From assembly GCA_015698045.1 (NCBI GenBank), contig BLAL01000229.1, positions 656,001-720,000 of the forward strand: DNA of 64,000 nucleotides, read 5' to 3'. Numbering within the stretch: position 1 is the stretch's first letter; each line of letters begins with the position of its first letter. The notes under the pieces were generated by a model. The model did not search any database. It was not told the origin of the DNA and worked only from the letters and a program-made list of their open reading frames with translations. The stretch comes from Rhizophagus clarus. Taxonomy: Eukaryota; Glomeromycota; Glomeromycetes; Glomerales; Glomeraceae. Of this stretch, positions 45,087 to 57,190 are shown piece after piece. Position numbers and translations under genes: made by a program.

Positions 45087-46442
45087 TAATTACCATAAAA
45101 AAATTGAGAAATTAATTAAAGGAAAGTAACAAAAAAACTTTAATAGTGACATTATTAACCTTGATGGCAATAATAATATCAATAATGATATATCTTATTG
45201 TAACACTGATAATACCACCACTACTACCACTAATATCACCACCACTAATATCAACACCATTCATATCATAAAATAGATCTCAGGCATAACAAAGATTGAA
45301 AGTATTCGCAAATATTTAAAAGCTAATAAAATTAATATAATTAATTTAATTTTTATAAACTACAATAAAACAAATTATAAACCTTGAAGAAAAAATAATT
45401 AATCTAACAAGTATAATTATGGAAATAAAAGAAGAATTAAAAGACCTAAGATATTTAAAAAAATCATAAAAGTCTAACAAATTTCTAATGGTTAGTATAT
45501 TTTAAATCTATGATCTTATTATTTTATTTTAAAATTACTTTAAATTCTACTCTTATTTTTTTTAGAATGTAATTAAAGAAGTAGCGAAGTTAGTGATAAA
45601 CATATCTATTTATCTTTTGAAAAAAGAAATTTGTGGTACTACAGAGGCATATTTAAAGAAAATTATTATGAATTCTTAAATTCTTAGAGATCCAATGGAT
45701 GGCATATTATAATGAATACTATATCTGTAAACAAGTAGGTCTTTATTTGATAATCTATTTTTAAAAATAAAAATATTAACTTTCTTTCTAAAGTTACTAG
45801 AACAAATTCGCTCTTTCAGAGGATCGTTAGCTAGTAAAACAAGAGATACTATCTTTGTGATACAATCCCTGGCGAAAGTAATGGCAGTGAGAATACTGCT
45901 TCTTAATTTGGTCATAACTCCATTACCATATCGATTAGATCTTTACTTATTATACCAAATTGAACAGTGAAATGGTCATTTAAAAATAATAAAAAAAAAG
46001 TAATTTCAAATTCAGACATTATTTTTATTTTATTACTTAAAATAATTTCCATTACAATTATATTTATTTATAAAGCTGTTAACTTTTTCTTGAAACAAAA
46101 TTTTGGGTAATTTCTAGTTGAACTGAAATTTTTTGCATTTCTGTGAACAATGCTTCCTTATTTTTAAAAAAATAGTAAAATTCAAAATATTTATTATTCT
46201 AAATATTGCATTAAAGCTATTTCTTTAAAAAATACCACTAAGATTAAAGTGACAATCATTTCATATTTTTTAATTTTTGTTAAGAAAAACTCTGGAATAC
46301 GTGCATTCTTGATTAACCATATAATTTTTTAGGCTATTAATGAGCTTTTTATTAGAATAAATCTGTAAAATAACAACTTTTATAATGCTTGAAGTAGTAT
46401 GAAAGTTTATTTTTCAATGATGAATTTTTTTGCCCATTTCAA
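45087..46442. other. gene-free stretch with a possible gene relic
   Basis: 45,190-45,265 has a short run of 'accaccactaatatc' units. 45,565-45,680 reads VIKEVAKLVINISIY and AYLKKIIMNS in one frame, faintly like the third exon of the passenger gene at 39,499 (a run of FIKKVSK and EKYLKDE), but too weak to call. The rest is AT-rich without recognisable features. Confidence 0.35.
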
Positions 46443-46559
46443 CATCAGGAAATTTTATAGAGCGAAAAATTGCGTAAATTTACGATTTTATAAGTTTACG
46501 AAAGTTTATGGCATAATATTTTGAAAAATTTTGAAATATTATATAAGTTTACAATTTCG

Positions 46560-47045
46560 TAAGATTTATGTGATATTTACGCAAGTTTTCAATATCGTAA
46601 GATTTACGCAATATTACAGTCAAAATATTACACAAGTTTTCAATATCGTAAGATTTACACAATATTACGGTCAAAATATTTCAAAAATTTACGAGACTGT
46701 AAACCTGCGTAATATTACGATTGAAATATTTCAAAAATTTACGAAACTGTAAACTTGCGTAATATTACGGTCAAAATATTCTGCAAATTTACGAAACTGT
46801 AAACCTGCGTAATATTATGGTTGAAATATTTTGAAAATTTACGAGACTGTAAACCTGCGTAATATTACGGTTAAAATATTTTAAAAATTTACGAGATTGT
46901 AAACCTGCGTAATATTACGGTTAAAATATTTCAAAAATTTACGAGATTGTAAACCTGTATAATATTACGGTTAAAATATTTCAAAAATTTACGAGACTGT
47001 AAACCTGCGTAATATTACGGTTAAAATATTTCGAAAATTTAATAT
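46560..47045. repeat. left subterminal array of copy B, 50-bp unit
   Basis: In-phase 50-bp repeats start at 46,701, 46,751, 46,801, 46,851, 46,901, 46,951 and 47,001, with the same GCGTAATATTACGGTTAAAA core as copy A. Copy B has about two units more than copy A. Confidence 0.75.
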
Positions 47046-47865
47046 TACTATTCGATCGTTAAAGCTGCGTATGCAGTAGAACGTATACAAGGGGCATGTG
47101 ATACTATTGAATAATCAAAAATAATATAAACACCTTTTCTTTTATATAAATACCTTTTTTTTAAGTTTGGGAAAACAAATTTATTTTTATTTACGAATTT
47201 TTTATCATTTACAATTTTTATGTTAAAATTAAAGTAAATTCTAATTTTTATTATAACTTAATAAAAAAATACACATTTAATACTTATTCGCTACTATTTT
47301 ATAAAATAGTACCCAGGCTGTACAGCATGGACATTAGTATCAGTCACAGCCCAAAAAAAACGTGAGTCTCCAGCTGATATTTGATACGGACTGGGCCTAG
47401 CTACTCACTTAATAAATAAAAAAATAAAAATAATTATCTTCTACGATACGTAGGTAAGTTTCTCCTTCTCTTACAATCATCACGCATGACTAAAATTGAT
47501 CAAATTTATCAAATTTAAAACATGAACGTAAATATTAATTATAAATTTTATTATAGTATAATTACCCGGTCTTTCCCAAAATCTCGTTCTAAATTCACGA
47601 TAATATCTTTGGCCACTACGCGTCCACAGCCACCGCCCAGGGTTACCATTACGATAAAGGACATAGTTCTAAATATCAAAATCAGTTTGAATATTCGATA
47701 AATACATTTAATTTATATGAATGTAATTTTATTTATTTACTTACATGGTAATCCCTAACGAGGTTCCTTCACTTTTGGCTGCACTGTTGCCCAGAAATCC
47801 TCGTTCGAAATATTCTATTTATTCTGATTCAATTAAATGGATTGGTTAATTTGAATTTAAATTCT

Positions 47866-49512
47866 TCTTGGGTCCAAATTATTCCCGACGCAGGTTATCT
47901 TAACTCTGTTGCTACGTATGCGCATGGCACTATACGGAACTGGCCCTCTTCTACCAGAGCTGAAGCTGCTGCAATTTATGCTGCTTTAAGTGTCACCCCG
48001 GCTAACTCTACTGTTACTATTTACACGGATTCTCAAGCTGCCATTGATGGTTTGAATTCATGTGCCTCTTCCACCTATACTAATAGTCGTCTATTTTACA
48101 AAACTACCAACTTCGAGCTGTGGGCTTCTATTGAGCGACTCGTTCATACCCAAAATCTTGCAGTTTCTCCCGTCAAGGTCAAAGGTCATGATGGTAATTA
48201 CTGGAATGAATTTGCCGATTCTCTTGCGAATTCCGCCCATCATTCTGATATGGCTCCTCTTATGCCCCAAGACGCTTACACCTCCTCACATCCTGTCCGA
48301 CTGGTGTATGACACCGTGGTTTGCGAATCCAATCCCAGGCGGCTCCTCAAGCTTCATTTCCAGGCCACCTTTTTGAAGGACCTCTTATCTCTCAAACGTT
48401 TTCAATTTGTATATTGTCTGTTTGACAAAGATGACTATGTAGTGGATTGGGAACTCACCTGGTTTACTCTTAATTTCTTTCCGGCACATGATGCTTCCTT
48501 CCAGGCTTCTCACGCCGCTCGCCATTACACTTTCAAGTTCAAACTCTTCTTCGATGACTTGCCTCTCCTGGAAAAGTTAAAAGTCACCCGCTCTGATCTC
48601 TATATCGATCTTCTTACTTGCCGTTCGTGTCGTGATCGCATGGAGGACTTGATGCACTTGATCCTCTGCTCTAAACGACGGTCTGTCATGCATCAAATAT
48701 TGCAATCTTATCAAAATCACTTATTCTCCAAGCTTCGTGAAGCTGGTGAAATGGCTGATCAGGATCCTACACCCTTGCTCAGGAAACTCTCTTCTCTTTC
48801 TTGTTGGACCATTTCCTCTTCGAACTGGTCCTCTTACGCGCTCATCTGGCGTTGTTTACCTACCATGTTTGTTAACTTATTTGTCGATTTATCTATTCCC
48901 AAGCCTACTGCTATGAAGGTCGTAGCTGCGATACATAATAATTTCATCCAAAAGCTAAGGACACGTATCTGGAATCTGCGTACTTATGACAAGAGTATAT
49001 GGGAAGACGCGATGAACATTACCCTTAAATTGAAAACTGCTCCTCGGCCTTCCAATTTGCCTGCCACGTCGTATGTGCCTTTCTCCTCGTTACCTCCTCC
49101 GACCCATCTCGTGACTTCACGTGACTCCGAAGTTGATTGGATTAAGAACTCGATGACTCAAGGTTTGCCATGGTTTAAACATGTGTCGGGTTTTATGGGT
49201 CGTCTAACGGTGCTACTTAATAACAGCTTTTGCAGGATGGGATGTCGATTTTTATAGTGGGCGTGTTATCCGTTATTTTGTTAGCATAGTTGCTTCTACT
49301 TTGGTTGGAATATATCAAGGGGGAAGATCTAGGGAAATTTAGTGTAATGCGATTATTCTTCTTAGTTTAATTTTATTACTTTATTTTTACTTAGGAGACT
49401 ATATAGTTTTGTTTTTAGTTAGTCAATTTTCTTTTGTTTCTTTTTATTTTATGTAAATTGTATCGAGTTAATAATGATTAATAAAGATAAAGGCTACTAT
49501 GCCGCGTTTGCC
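47866..49512 (+). mobile_element. 5'-truncated LINE copy 1: RNase H and CCHC end of ORF2
   Basis: A 1,647-bp insert, clearly more GC-rich than its host, between two copies of TTGAATTTAAATTCT (47,851-47,865 and 49,513-49,527). A frame continuous to TAG at 49,255-49,257 begins at SWVQIIPDAGY. It encodes an RNase H domain lacking its first strand: Glu in STRAEAAAIYAAL, Asp in IYTDSQAAIDGL, then KVKGHDGNYWNEFADSLAN. A distal zinc motif, CRSCRDRMEDLMHLILC, follows. The 3' UTR ends ctatgccgcgtttgcc, with no poly(A). This is the C-terminal third of a non-LTR retrotransposon ORF2; reverse transcriptase was lost by 5' truncation. The ATG that precedes the frame is in flanking DNA and carries no meaning. 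Confidence 0.88.
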
Positions 49513-49527
49513 TTGAATTTAAATTCT

Positions 49528-50431
49528 CTTCTTACATGCCGTTCGTGTCGTGATCGCATGAAGGACTTGATGCACTTGATCCTTTGCTCTAAATGACGTT
49601 CTGTCATGCATCAAATATTGCAATCTTATCAAAATCACTTATTCTCTAAGCTTCGCGAAGCTGGTGAATTGGCTGATCAGGATCCTACACCCTTGCTCAG
49701 GAAACTCTCTTCTCTTTCTTGTTGGACCATTTCTTCCTCTAACTGGTCCTCTTACGCGCTCATCCGAGGCTGTTTACCTGCCATGTTTATTGACTTATTT
49801 GTCAATTTATCTATTCTCAGGCCGTCTGCTATGAAGGTCGTAGCTGCGATACATAATAATTTCATCCAAAAGCTTAGGACACGCATCTGGAATCTGCGTA
49901 CTCATGACAAGAGTAAATGGGAAGACGCGATGAACATTACCCTTAAATTGAAAACTACTCCTCGGCCATCTAATTTGCCTGCCACGTCGTATGTGCCTTT
50001 CTTCTCGTTACCTCCTCCGACCCATCTCGTGACTTCACGTGACTCCGAAGTTGATTGGATTAAGAACTCGATGACTCAAGGTTTGCCATGGTTTAAACAT
50101 TTGTCGGGTTTTATGGGTCGTCTAACGGTGCTACTTAATAACAGCTTTTGCAGGATGGGATGTCGATTTTTATAGTGGGCGTGTTATCCATTATTATGTT
50201 AGCATAGTTGCTTCTACTTTGGTTGGAATATATCAAGGGGGAAGATCTAGGGAAATTTAGTGTAATGCGATTTATTCTTTTTAGGATAGGTTTATTACTA
50301 TATTTTTACTTAGGAGACTATATAGTTTTGTTTTTAGTTAATTTTATTTTATTTTGTTTCTTTTTATGTTTTGTAAATTGTATCAGTTTAATAATATTAA
50401 TAAAGATAAGGGCTACTATGCCGCGTTTGCC
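49528..50431 (+). mobile_element. 5'-truncated LINE copy 2, tandem with copy 1
   Basis: 904 bp, nearly identical to 48,612-49,512 of copy 1 and flanked by the same 15-bp target TTGAATTTAAATTCT (49,513-49,527 and 50,432-50,446). It begins inside the zinc motif (LLTCRSCRDRM). One codon is a stop (TGA at 49,594-49,596, where copy 1 has CGA). The 3' end has the same ctatgccgcgtttgcc. Confidence 0.88.
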
Positions 50432-51993
50432 TTGAATTTAAATTCTTTCTTAAAGAAATTATAGATATTAGTCATATGAACCTATTGGCAACAGAGTCCC
50501 AAAAATCATAGCGGCTTCTACCATTAATATTGTGATAGGTGCAGTTTCTGTCTCGGCGTATGTCAACAAGTTTGTTCATCATAGCCCAGTTCCAATGGAC
50601 GTTATAGTGGGAACGACGTAAACATGTGTGGCGAGGCATTATTAGTTTAGATTTGATTTTTATAATTTGATTTTGGGATGAGTAAAAATTTGAAAGAAAG
50701 TCGTAAAATGTCACTTTAAATAAAATTTGAACAATACCTCTTTGGTTTGATTTTATTTCTCATTTCAATTAAAATTTAATTTATTACACTTTTCATCATT
50801 AAACATATTAATTAAATCATGTACATGTTTAATTGTTTTAAATATAAATATCAATATATCATATTTAAAAATAAAACAATTTATTATTAGCACATTCTAT
50901 TGAATTTTAAATATTTCGCATACATTTCTTAAAAAAATTAATTTTTTTTAATCAATTTAATTAAAAATAATTATATTCTGATTAAATATTTTGCGTATAT
51001 TTCTTAAAAAAATCATAAAAAAAAATCTTGTACATCATACATGCAATTACTAAATATCATCCCCTTGTGATAAATAAAAAATTACGCAACACAAATTCAA
51101 CACAAATTCAACACAAATTTAACAAATTTAACGAAATTTGGCCAAAATTAATAATTTTTACAAGAATTATCAACACAAATTGAACACAAATTGAACACAA
51201 GTTTCAGTCATGATTTATTTATGTTATGCCCGCATTGTTGATAATTAAATAAATAAATCTGTATGATATGATTGTGCATACAGTATCGTATTTTCTGGCC
51301 AATCAAAATTAGGCTGATCCTTACATGTGATTTAATCTGCACGCGTTTTTTGTCCTATTTATTTTTTGTCTCTTTATTTCTTTATTTTTTTGTTCAATAT
51401 TTTTCTTTTCTTTTTATTATTTTTTTATCCTTTTGTTCAATATTTTTTAATTATATACAGAATATTTACATATATTTCATAATTTATTGCTTTGCAGGTA
51501 TAGAAATATTTGTTTATTAATAATAATTATTTCATTATTTTTTACTTCTTTTTTACTTTGTATCGTAATACTGACAATAATATACATGTTTCCTTTATTT
51601 CTTTTTACTTGTACTTTAATACTAACGATCGATACTAACAATACTAATTATGTTTTTTTTACTCCTTTTACTTAATACTAACAACATGTTTATTTTTTAT
51701 TTTGTCTCCTCTTTCTTTTATTTTTAGTTTATTCTTTGCAGGTATAGAAATATTTATTTATTAATACTAATTGTTTTAATACTAACGCGTTTTTTACCCC
51801 TAATTGTTACTTTATATCGTAATACTAACAATACTATCTACGTTTCCTTTTTTTCTTTTACTTGTATTTTAATACTAACGATAATATCCATGTTTCTACT
51901 GTTTCTTTAACTCTTTTTACTCTAATATTAACAACACTAACAATACTAGCAATATTTCTTTTATCTTTATATCTAATACCAACGTTACTATAG

Positions 51994-53580
51994 CAGGACC
52001 CAGAAATATATATATAAGGGTCAGGTGGCGAAAAATTTTTTTACTATGAGCTGTACGCAGAGACTTTTTATATGAGTAGTACGCATAATTGACACCTGAT
52101 ATTGAAAATCCTGCAAAAATACACAAATAAAATTTCAGACATTAAGTTATAAATTATTTTATTATGATTTCTATATTATTTATAAATAGAATTTATTCTA
52201 ATTTACCATTTTTTCAATAATATTTTTCTAAAATTTCACTTTTTAACCCTTAGAAATTTCTTTCAATTAGTACTAAATATGTATTACAATACGGTTAACG
52301 CATATGGGCCAATTTTTGGAATTAGACTTTTACATTCAAAAAATTAATATTTTTATACAAATAAAAATTACCAGTTAAGTAAAACTAATAGATCTATAAA
52401 AAAAATAAAATTAATTGTCATATGATTTTTATTTTTTTAACATAATAATTTTAAAATTTAAAAAATCGAATTAAAATTGTTGTGACAAAACTGTGAATAA
52501 CATCGCGAATATCTGCGCTAAGATGCTAAATTTATATTCATTCGAAAGAGGAAACCAAGATCTATCTAATGAATATAAAATCCTAACGATTGAATCACTG
52601 GTTGCCGAGTAAATGCGTAAAATAGATTTATTTTTAATCTTTAACTTTGAACGTGAATATCTCCGCACCTAGTGATTCAATTTCAAAGATCTTTGTTCGT
52701 CACGATCGAGTAAGTTCTCACCTTTCAAATGAATATAAAATTATAATATTAGCATACGTAGAAGCTGAAATATTCACGATTTTGTAACTTGAATTAAAGT
52801 CCGACATAAAAAATTTAAAATTATTATAATAAGAGATTTTGAATTATTGTTACCTTATTTAAAAGACCTTTATTCGCTATTTAAGACTTTAAATTAAATA
52901 GTAAATCTATTAAAATAAATATTAAAAATTAAAAAATTAGAAATATAAAATTAGTTTATTTAAAGTTAAAAAAAAACTTTTAAAAGTCCTATTATATTTA
53001 TAATTCACACTTTTATTTTATAAATATCTTACAAAAAAAAGAAAACTTAAGATAAAAACAAATAAAAAAATAATTTTTCATGTGTAGAAAATATTAATTT
53101 TTTTTTTTTTTACTTACTATTTAAAAATAATCACTTTATATATTTATAAACTTTTTAACAAAAAAGTGATTAAAAAGTGATTGAAAAAAGAAGTAGTTAT
53201 TCTTGTTGTTTTTAAAAATTTTTTTTTATTTTTTAATAAATTCGAATCATCTGAACATTGTAACGCAAAAATTAATTGAGGTTTGTTTAACATAATTTTT
53301 GTTAAATAGTTAAATTTTTATGAAAATCCTAATTTTAGCTAATTCCACGGATTGCGGATATCGGTACAGTAAATATATTATATATATAAGATTAGCCCAA
53401 AAATACGCAACCTAATTTTTTACATATAAAAATTTTGATAAAAAATACGCAATCTTGATGCCTAACTATGGATGAAAAATTCTTAAATTGTACGCAAATC
53501 AAAACTTTACTCCGTCTAATTCCACTATGATGGCGACGCATCTGTGTACCCTACCCCTGTATGTATATTTCTGGGTCCTA
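51994..53580. mobile_element. 1.6-kb TIR element inserted in copy B
   Basis: The left end is CAGGACCCAGAAATATATAT; the right end in reverse complement is TAGGACCCAGAAATATACAT. CTATAG is repeated on both sides (or TACTATAG, if two terminal bases are counted as flank). Copy A has the empty site at about 41,689-41,700, so the limits are firm. There is no open frame longer than noise; the interior has paired 'ttcattcgaaag' / 'ctttcaaatgaatataaaat' blocks. Non-autonomous; hAT-like if the duplication is 8 bp. Confidence 0.75.
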
Positions 53581-54163
53581 CTATAGCTGTTTCTCTTCTT
53601 TTTACATCTAATTGTATCGTTACTCTTTCTTTTTTTACTTTTATATATTCTGTATATAGTAATAAATACTTGTAATTTTTTATAATTTAATTCATATTAT
53701 ATCTAATAAAATATACATTATATAAACTTATAGTACAAAAATGAATTTTGAAACATTACAAAATATTTATGTAAAATTACGAATCGTCAAAATATTTTAA
53801 AAAGTTGCGAAATATTACGCAATAAAATTACACAATATTATGAACCGTAAAATTACGAAACTTTGCATATTGTAATATTTCAAAATATTTTAAAAAGTTA
53901 CAAAATATTACGCTTACGCAAACTTGTGGCAGGTCTGGAAACTTATGAAATATTATGTAAAATTACGAAATATTGCAAATGCGTAAAATTACAGAATATT
54001 ACGAACTGTAAAATTACGAAACTTTGCATATCATAATATTTTGAAATATTTTAAAAAGTTACGAAATATTACTCTTCTGCAAACTTGCGGTGGGTCTGAA
54101 AACTTACGAAATATTACGATGCGTAATTTTGCGCAACTTTTCGCACTATAAAATTTCCTGATG

Positions 54164-55890
54164 AAGTTGTCACAAAAAATTTATAGCGACGACTGTTTTT
54201 CTATCATAGCTCAATTTTTAGTTACTTTTCTTAATCTCTTTCTCTTGGACGACGAAAACCAGAAAATTTTTCTTATGAATTCTGAAATTTGCTAAGTGTT
54301 GGAATACGCAAGCAAACAATCTTCTGATATGGAAGATCTAGGGGATCCTATGCACCAATTAGACGTGTCGATGAATTTTGATGTGTTTGATATGAATTTG
54401 ATACGATCATTAGATGATGTCAAGGAATTACTCACCATACCCCACATAATATCACACCCATATCTATCACGCCCTTGACCAAATCTCAGAAAAGGAGTGC
54501 TAAAAAGAAGGCCCGTAAGGAAAAACAAAAATTGCAACTACAGACTCCTTCTGGACTGGATGAACAAGTAGTGCTCACTTTTAGCACCAAATCTCCTGAG
54601 TATACACCTTCTAAACCTTCTAGTTCAAAGACGGTTACTTTTAATCAAAGTTTACTTTCTCCTTTTTCCACACCCCTATAAGCAGCAGTTGAAGCGAGAT
54701 TCAAAACCACAATCAATGCTTGTGAACAATGGAAAGAAACTAAAACAGAAAGAGATAGATAACACCTTAAAGAATGGAAATATTATCATCACCAGATATG
54801 TTTCTCAGAATCAAGAATAAACACAATTATTGGATCTTGTAGTCTACGACATTCCAGCTAAATGGGATAACTATACTCTGTTGGCCAATTTAAGACGATG
54901 GGGTAAGGTCATATCAGTCAATACAAATGTGCACAAAAAGTATTTATCTGTCAGGGTTAGACTGATTCCTGACCACGAGTGCTTAAAATGTTATAATGAA
55001 GGGGACTGAACTGTCAATTTGGGAGGAATCCCTGTGCGATAGTTCCCTGCTTCCTGGAACCTTTCAGAAAGAAAACAACATAAAAAGTTTCAAGCTGTCG
55101 TATACAATATTCCAAAGATATGACAGATGCCTCTTTATTTCCGAATGGCTGCCTACACCAGTTTTTATTGGACAGTGGGATCAAATCATTTAAATTAGTT
55201 AAAGAAGTTGATGGGACAAGAAAGCTGATAGGTTACTTTGACACTTGGGATCACGTTTTCACACGCATTAATAACCCTCAGTTTTAGAATAACATTCGAA
55301 TCTATTAGTGTCGGTATTTCACCCCCAACTTCAAGAATCTATGTAGATCTGCTCAAATTGGCAATGCAGAGAAGTCTTCCAAGACTCCTAATAGGTCTAA
55401 ATTTTCTTTTTCAGGTTTAAATACTAACAATCACAAGTACGATTATAATAAAACTCCTAATTCTGGACGTTCTACCAAGAAGATTGATCATTCAAAAAAC
55501 GGCCAGTCTAAGAAGCCTGATGTAAAACATTTAATTGCTGGGCTGAAGGCATTATTAGAACATTATGTTTAGTTTAGTTGGGAGGAATAGATAGAAGATT
55601 TCACACTAACTTCTTGTCATGCATAGCATTCGCTTTACATGATGTTTCTTTTGTTTTATTAGATCGTAGAATTTTTAATTTTTTTCTTTTTCGTTTCTCT
55701 TTATTCCTTGAACAATTCTGTAACTAGACTTCCTATTACACTAAAGAGAATAGGCTAGGGATATAGTAGTCATGAGATAGTTTGTGACCCTAGTATGGGG
55801 AATGGGCTGGCTTTGTCATACTGATCTTTTGTATACTTTTCTATCTTTTTTCAGTAATAAAAGCACTTCTTTTGACTAAAAAAAAAAAAT
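54164..55890 (+). pseudogene. ORF1-type retroelement relic with 3' poly(A)
   Basis: It starts directly at the end of element B. The frame VLEYASKQSSDMEDLGDPMH runs to HPYLSRP (54,296-54,478), shifts to a Lys-rich stretch TKSQKRSAKKKARKEKQ (54,475-54,681) and then has many stops. Recognisable pieces are DASLFPNGCLHQFLLDSGIK, KLIGYFDTWDHVFTRINNPQ, LRRSAQIGNAEK and KKPDVKHLIAGLKALLEHYV with stop at 55,570-55,572. A 3' UTR with 'ttcagtaataaaagcacttc' then ends in a poly(A) run at about 55,877. The minus-strand copy at 25,010-25,690 shares the whole 3' end. In this family ORF1 is followed directly by UTR, with no reverse transcriptase. Confidence 0.65.
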
Positions 55891-56515
55891 AAAGTGATAA
55901 AAAAAATGTAGCAAAACGTTTTTTATTAAATCAACTAATAAAAAATATTTCGCAACATTTTTTAATTATAGAGACAAAAAAAACGTAGCAAACCATTTTT
56001 TTAATTAAACTAATTGTTAAAAAATGATTCACAACATTTTTTAATTAAAGCAACATCAAAAAAACATAGCGAAACATTTTTTTTATTAAATTAACTGATA
56101 AAAAATGTTTTGCAACGTTTTTTAATTAAAGTGACAAAAAAAACGTTGTAAAACATTTTTTTATTAAAATTAACTCATAAAAACATTTCACGACGTTTTT
56201 ATTAAAGTGACAAAAAAAAACTTTGCGAAATGTTTTTTTTATTAAAATTAATTAACAAAAACTTTTTGCAACAGTTTTGTAATTATGTTGATAAAAACTG
56301 TTGCGAACAATTTTTTTTATTCAATTAACTTTTTGCAATGTTATTTGTTAAAGTGATAAAAAAAAAGTTGCGAATAGTTATTTTTTTTATTAGATTAATG
56401 AATAAAAATGTTTTGCAACGTTTTTTAATTAAAGTGACAAAACACCGCTGTAAAACAGTTTGTTTTATCAAAATAACTAATAAAAAATGTTTCGCAACAT
56501 TTTTTTATTATGTTA
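55890..56515. repeat. tandem repeat, about 78-bp unit, 8 copies
   Basis: 'aaagtgacaaaaaaaacgtt' or a variant recurs near 55,893, 55,970, 56,050, 56,130, 56,206, 56,288, 56,353 and 56,436. Each is followed by 'gcgaaacattttttttatta' and 'aataaaaaatgttttgcaac', so each unit folds on itself (gcgaaaca.. / ..tgttttgc). Confidence 0.75.
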
Positions 56516-56529
56516 TTTAGTTAAATCAA

Positions 56530-57190
56530 TTCAGTAATTTAGTTCAGTAAATTGCAAAACTGGTACCAAAACTGCAGTTACTGAAACTGATCAGTAAATT
56601 TACCAAAAGGTCCAGTTTGGTAAACTGTAAAAACTGAACCCGCTCTGATACTAAAACTGATCAGTATGGTTCAGTAATTACCAAAACTGATTAGAGCCCT
56701 ATGTAAATCTGATAAAGCAGTTATTCAATCCACATGTTTCATATGATACAAAATTTGCTGAGCAAATTCCTGTTCAACTAAAACTTTGAATCTCCAGTTT
56801 GGTTCTATTTTCAGTTTCATTTTCAATTCCAAACTTGGTTTTTTACTGAATACTTTTCAGAATAAAATTTTTATTAAAAAATATTTTCAGAATTATCTTT
56901 TAACTGAAAAATATTTTTTAGTTAAAAAACTTCATTTAAAAATATTTTCAGTTTAAAGTATTTTTCAAAAAAATGGTTTCAGTTCTATTTTTTGATCTGA
57001 AAATGGAACTGGAACTAATTTTTCAAACTGAAAATGTTTTTTCAGTAGTGTTTTTTAATTGAAAATGTTTTTAGTTAAAATTATAATCTGAAAACATTTT
57101 TCAGTAAAAATTTTAGGTCAAAAACACTTTTAGTAAAATTTTATATCAAAGAGCCAAATTAGAACCAAAAACAGAACTAAACTGAAAATT
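56530..57190. repeat. clusters of AAACTG and CTGAAAAT words
   Basis: 56,530-56,700 contains over ten copies of AAACTG/CAGTTT, with a hAT-like 'aacccgctctgatac' and a final 'gattagagccctatg'. 56,790-57,190 contains about twenty variants of 'ctgaaaatatttttcagt'. Possibly subterminal regions of decayed hAT-type elements. Confidence 0.4.

Larger units (their letters stand above)
47434..50639 (-). pseudogene. second Myb/SANT-like gene, broken
   Basis: Homologue of 30,050-30,673. Exon 1 is 50639-50482 and the other exons lie at 47,434-47,820. Two LINE copies sit in intron 1, which is now about 2.65 kb long. In exon 2, the conserved Trp of QKWRN is a stop (TGA at 47,771-47,769; TGG in copy A). The remaining exons are readable. 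Confidence 0.75.
46443..54163. mobile_element. outer TIR transposon copy B, transposase-deleted, 7.7 kb
   Basis: The same CATCAGG...CCTGATG ends and subterminal arrays as copy A. Left 46,443-47,865 matches 29,194-30,480; 50,432-51,262 matches 30,467-31,260; 51,275-54,163 matches 40,810-42,263 apart from an insertion. The 9.5 kb corresponding to 31,262-40,810 of copy A (transposase, passenger and nested mariner) is absent. Two LINE copies and a 1.6-kb TIR element have inserted into it. It is a non-autonomous derivative. Confidence 0.85.

Noticed and set aside
45565-45690. Possible second passenger-gene relic
   Set aside because: Similarity to the exon at 39,499-39,669 is limited to a few residues and could be AT-rich coincidence.
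47842-47865. ATG and first codons of the RNase H frame as a real start
   Set aside because: They lie in the flanking intron and target duplication; the LINE is 5'-truncated and the true ORF2 start is missing.
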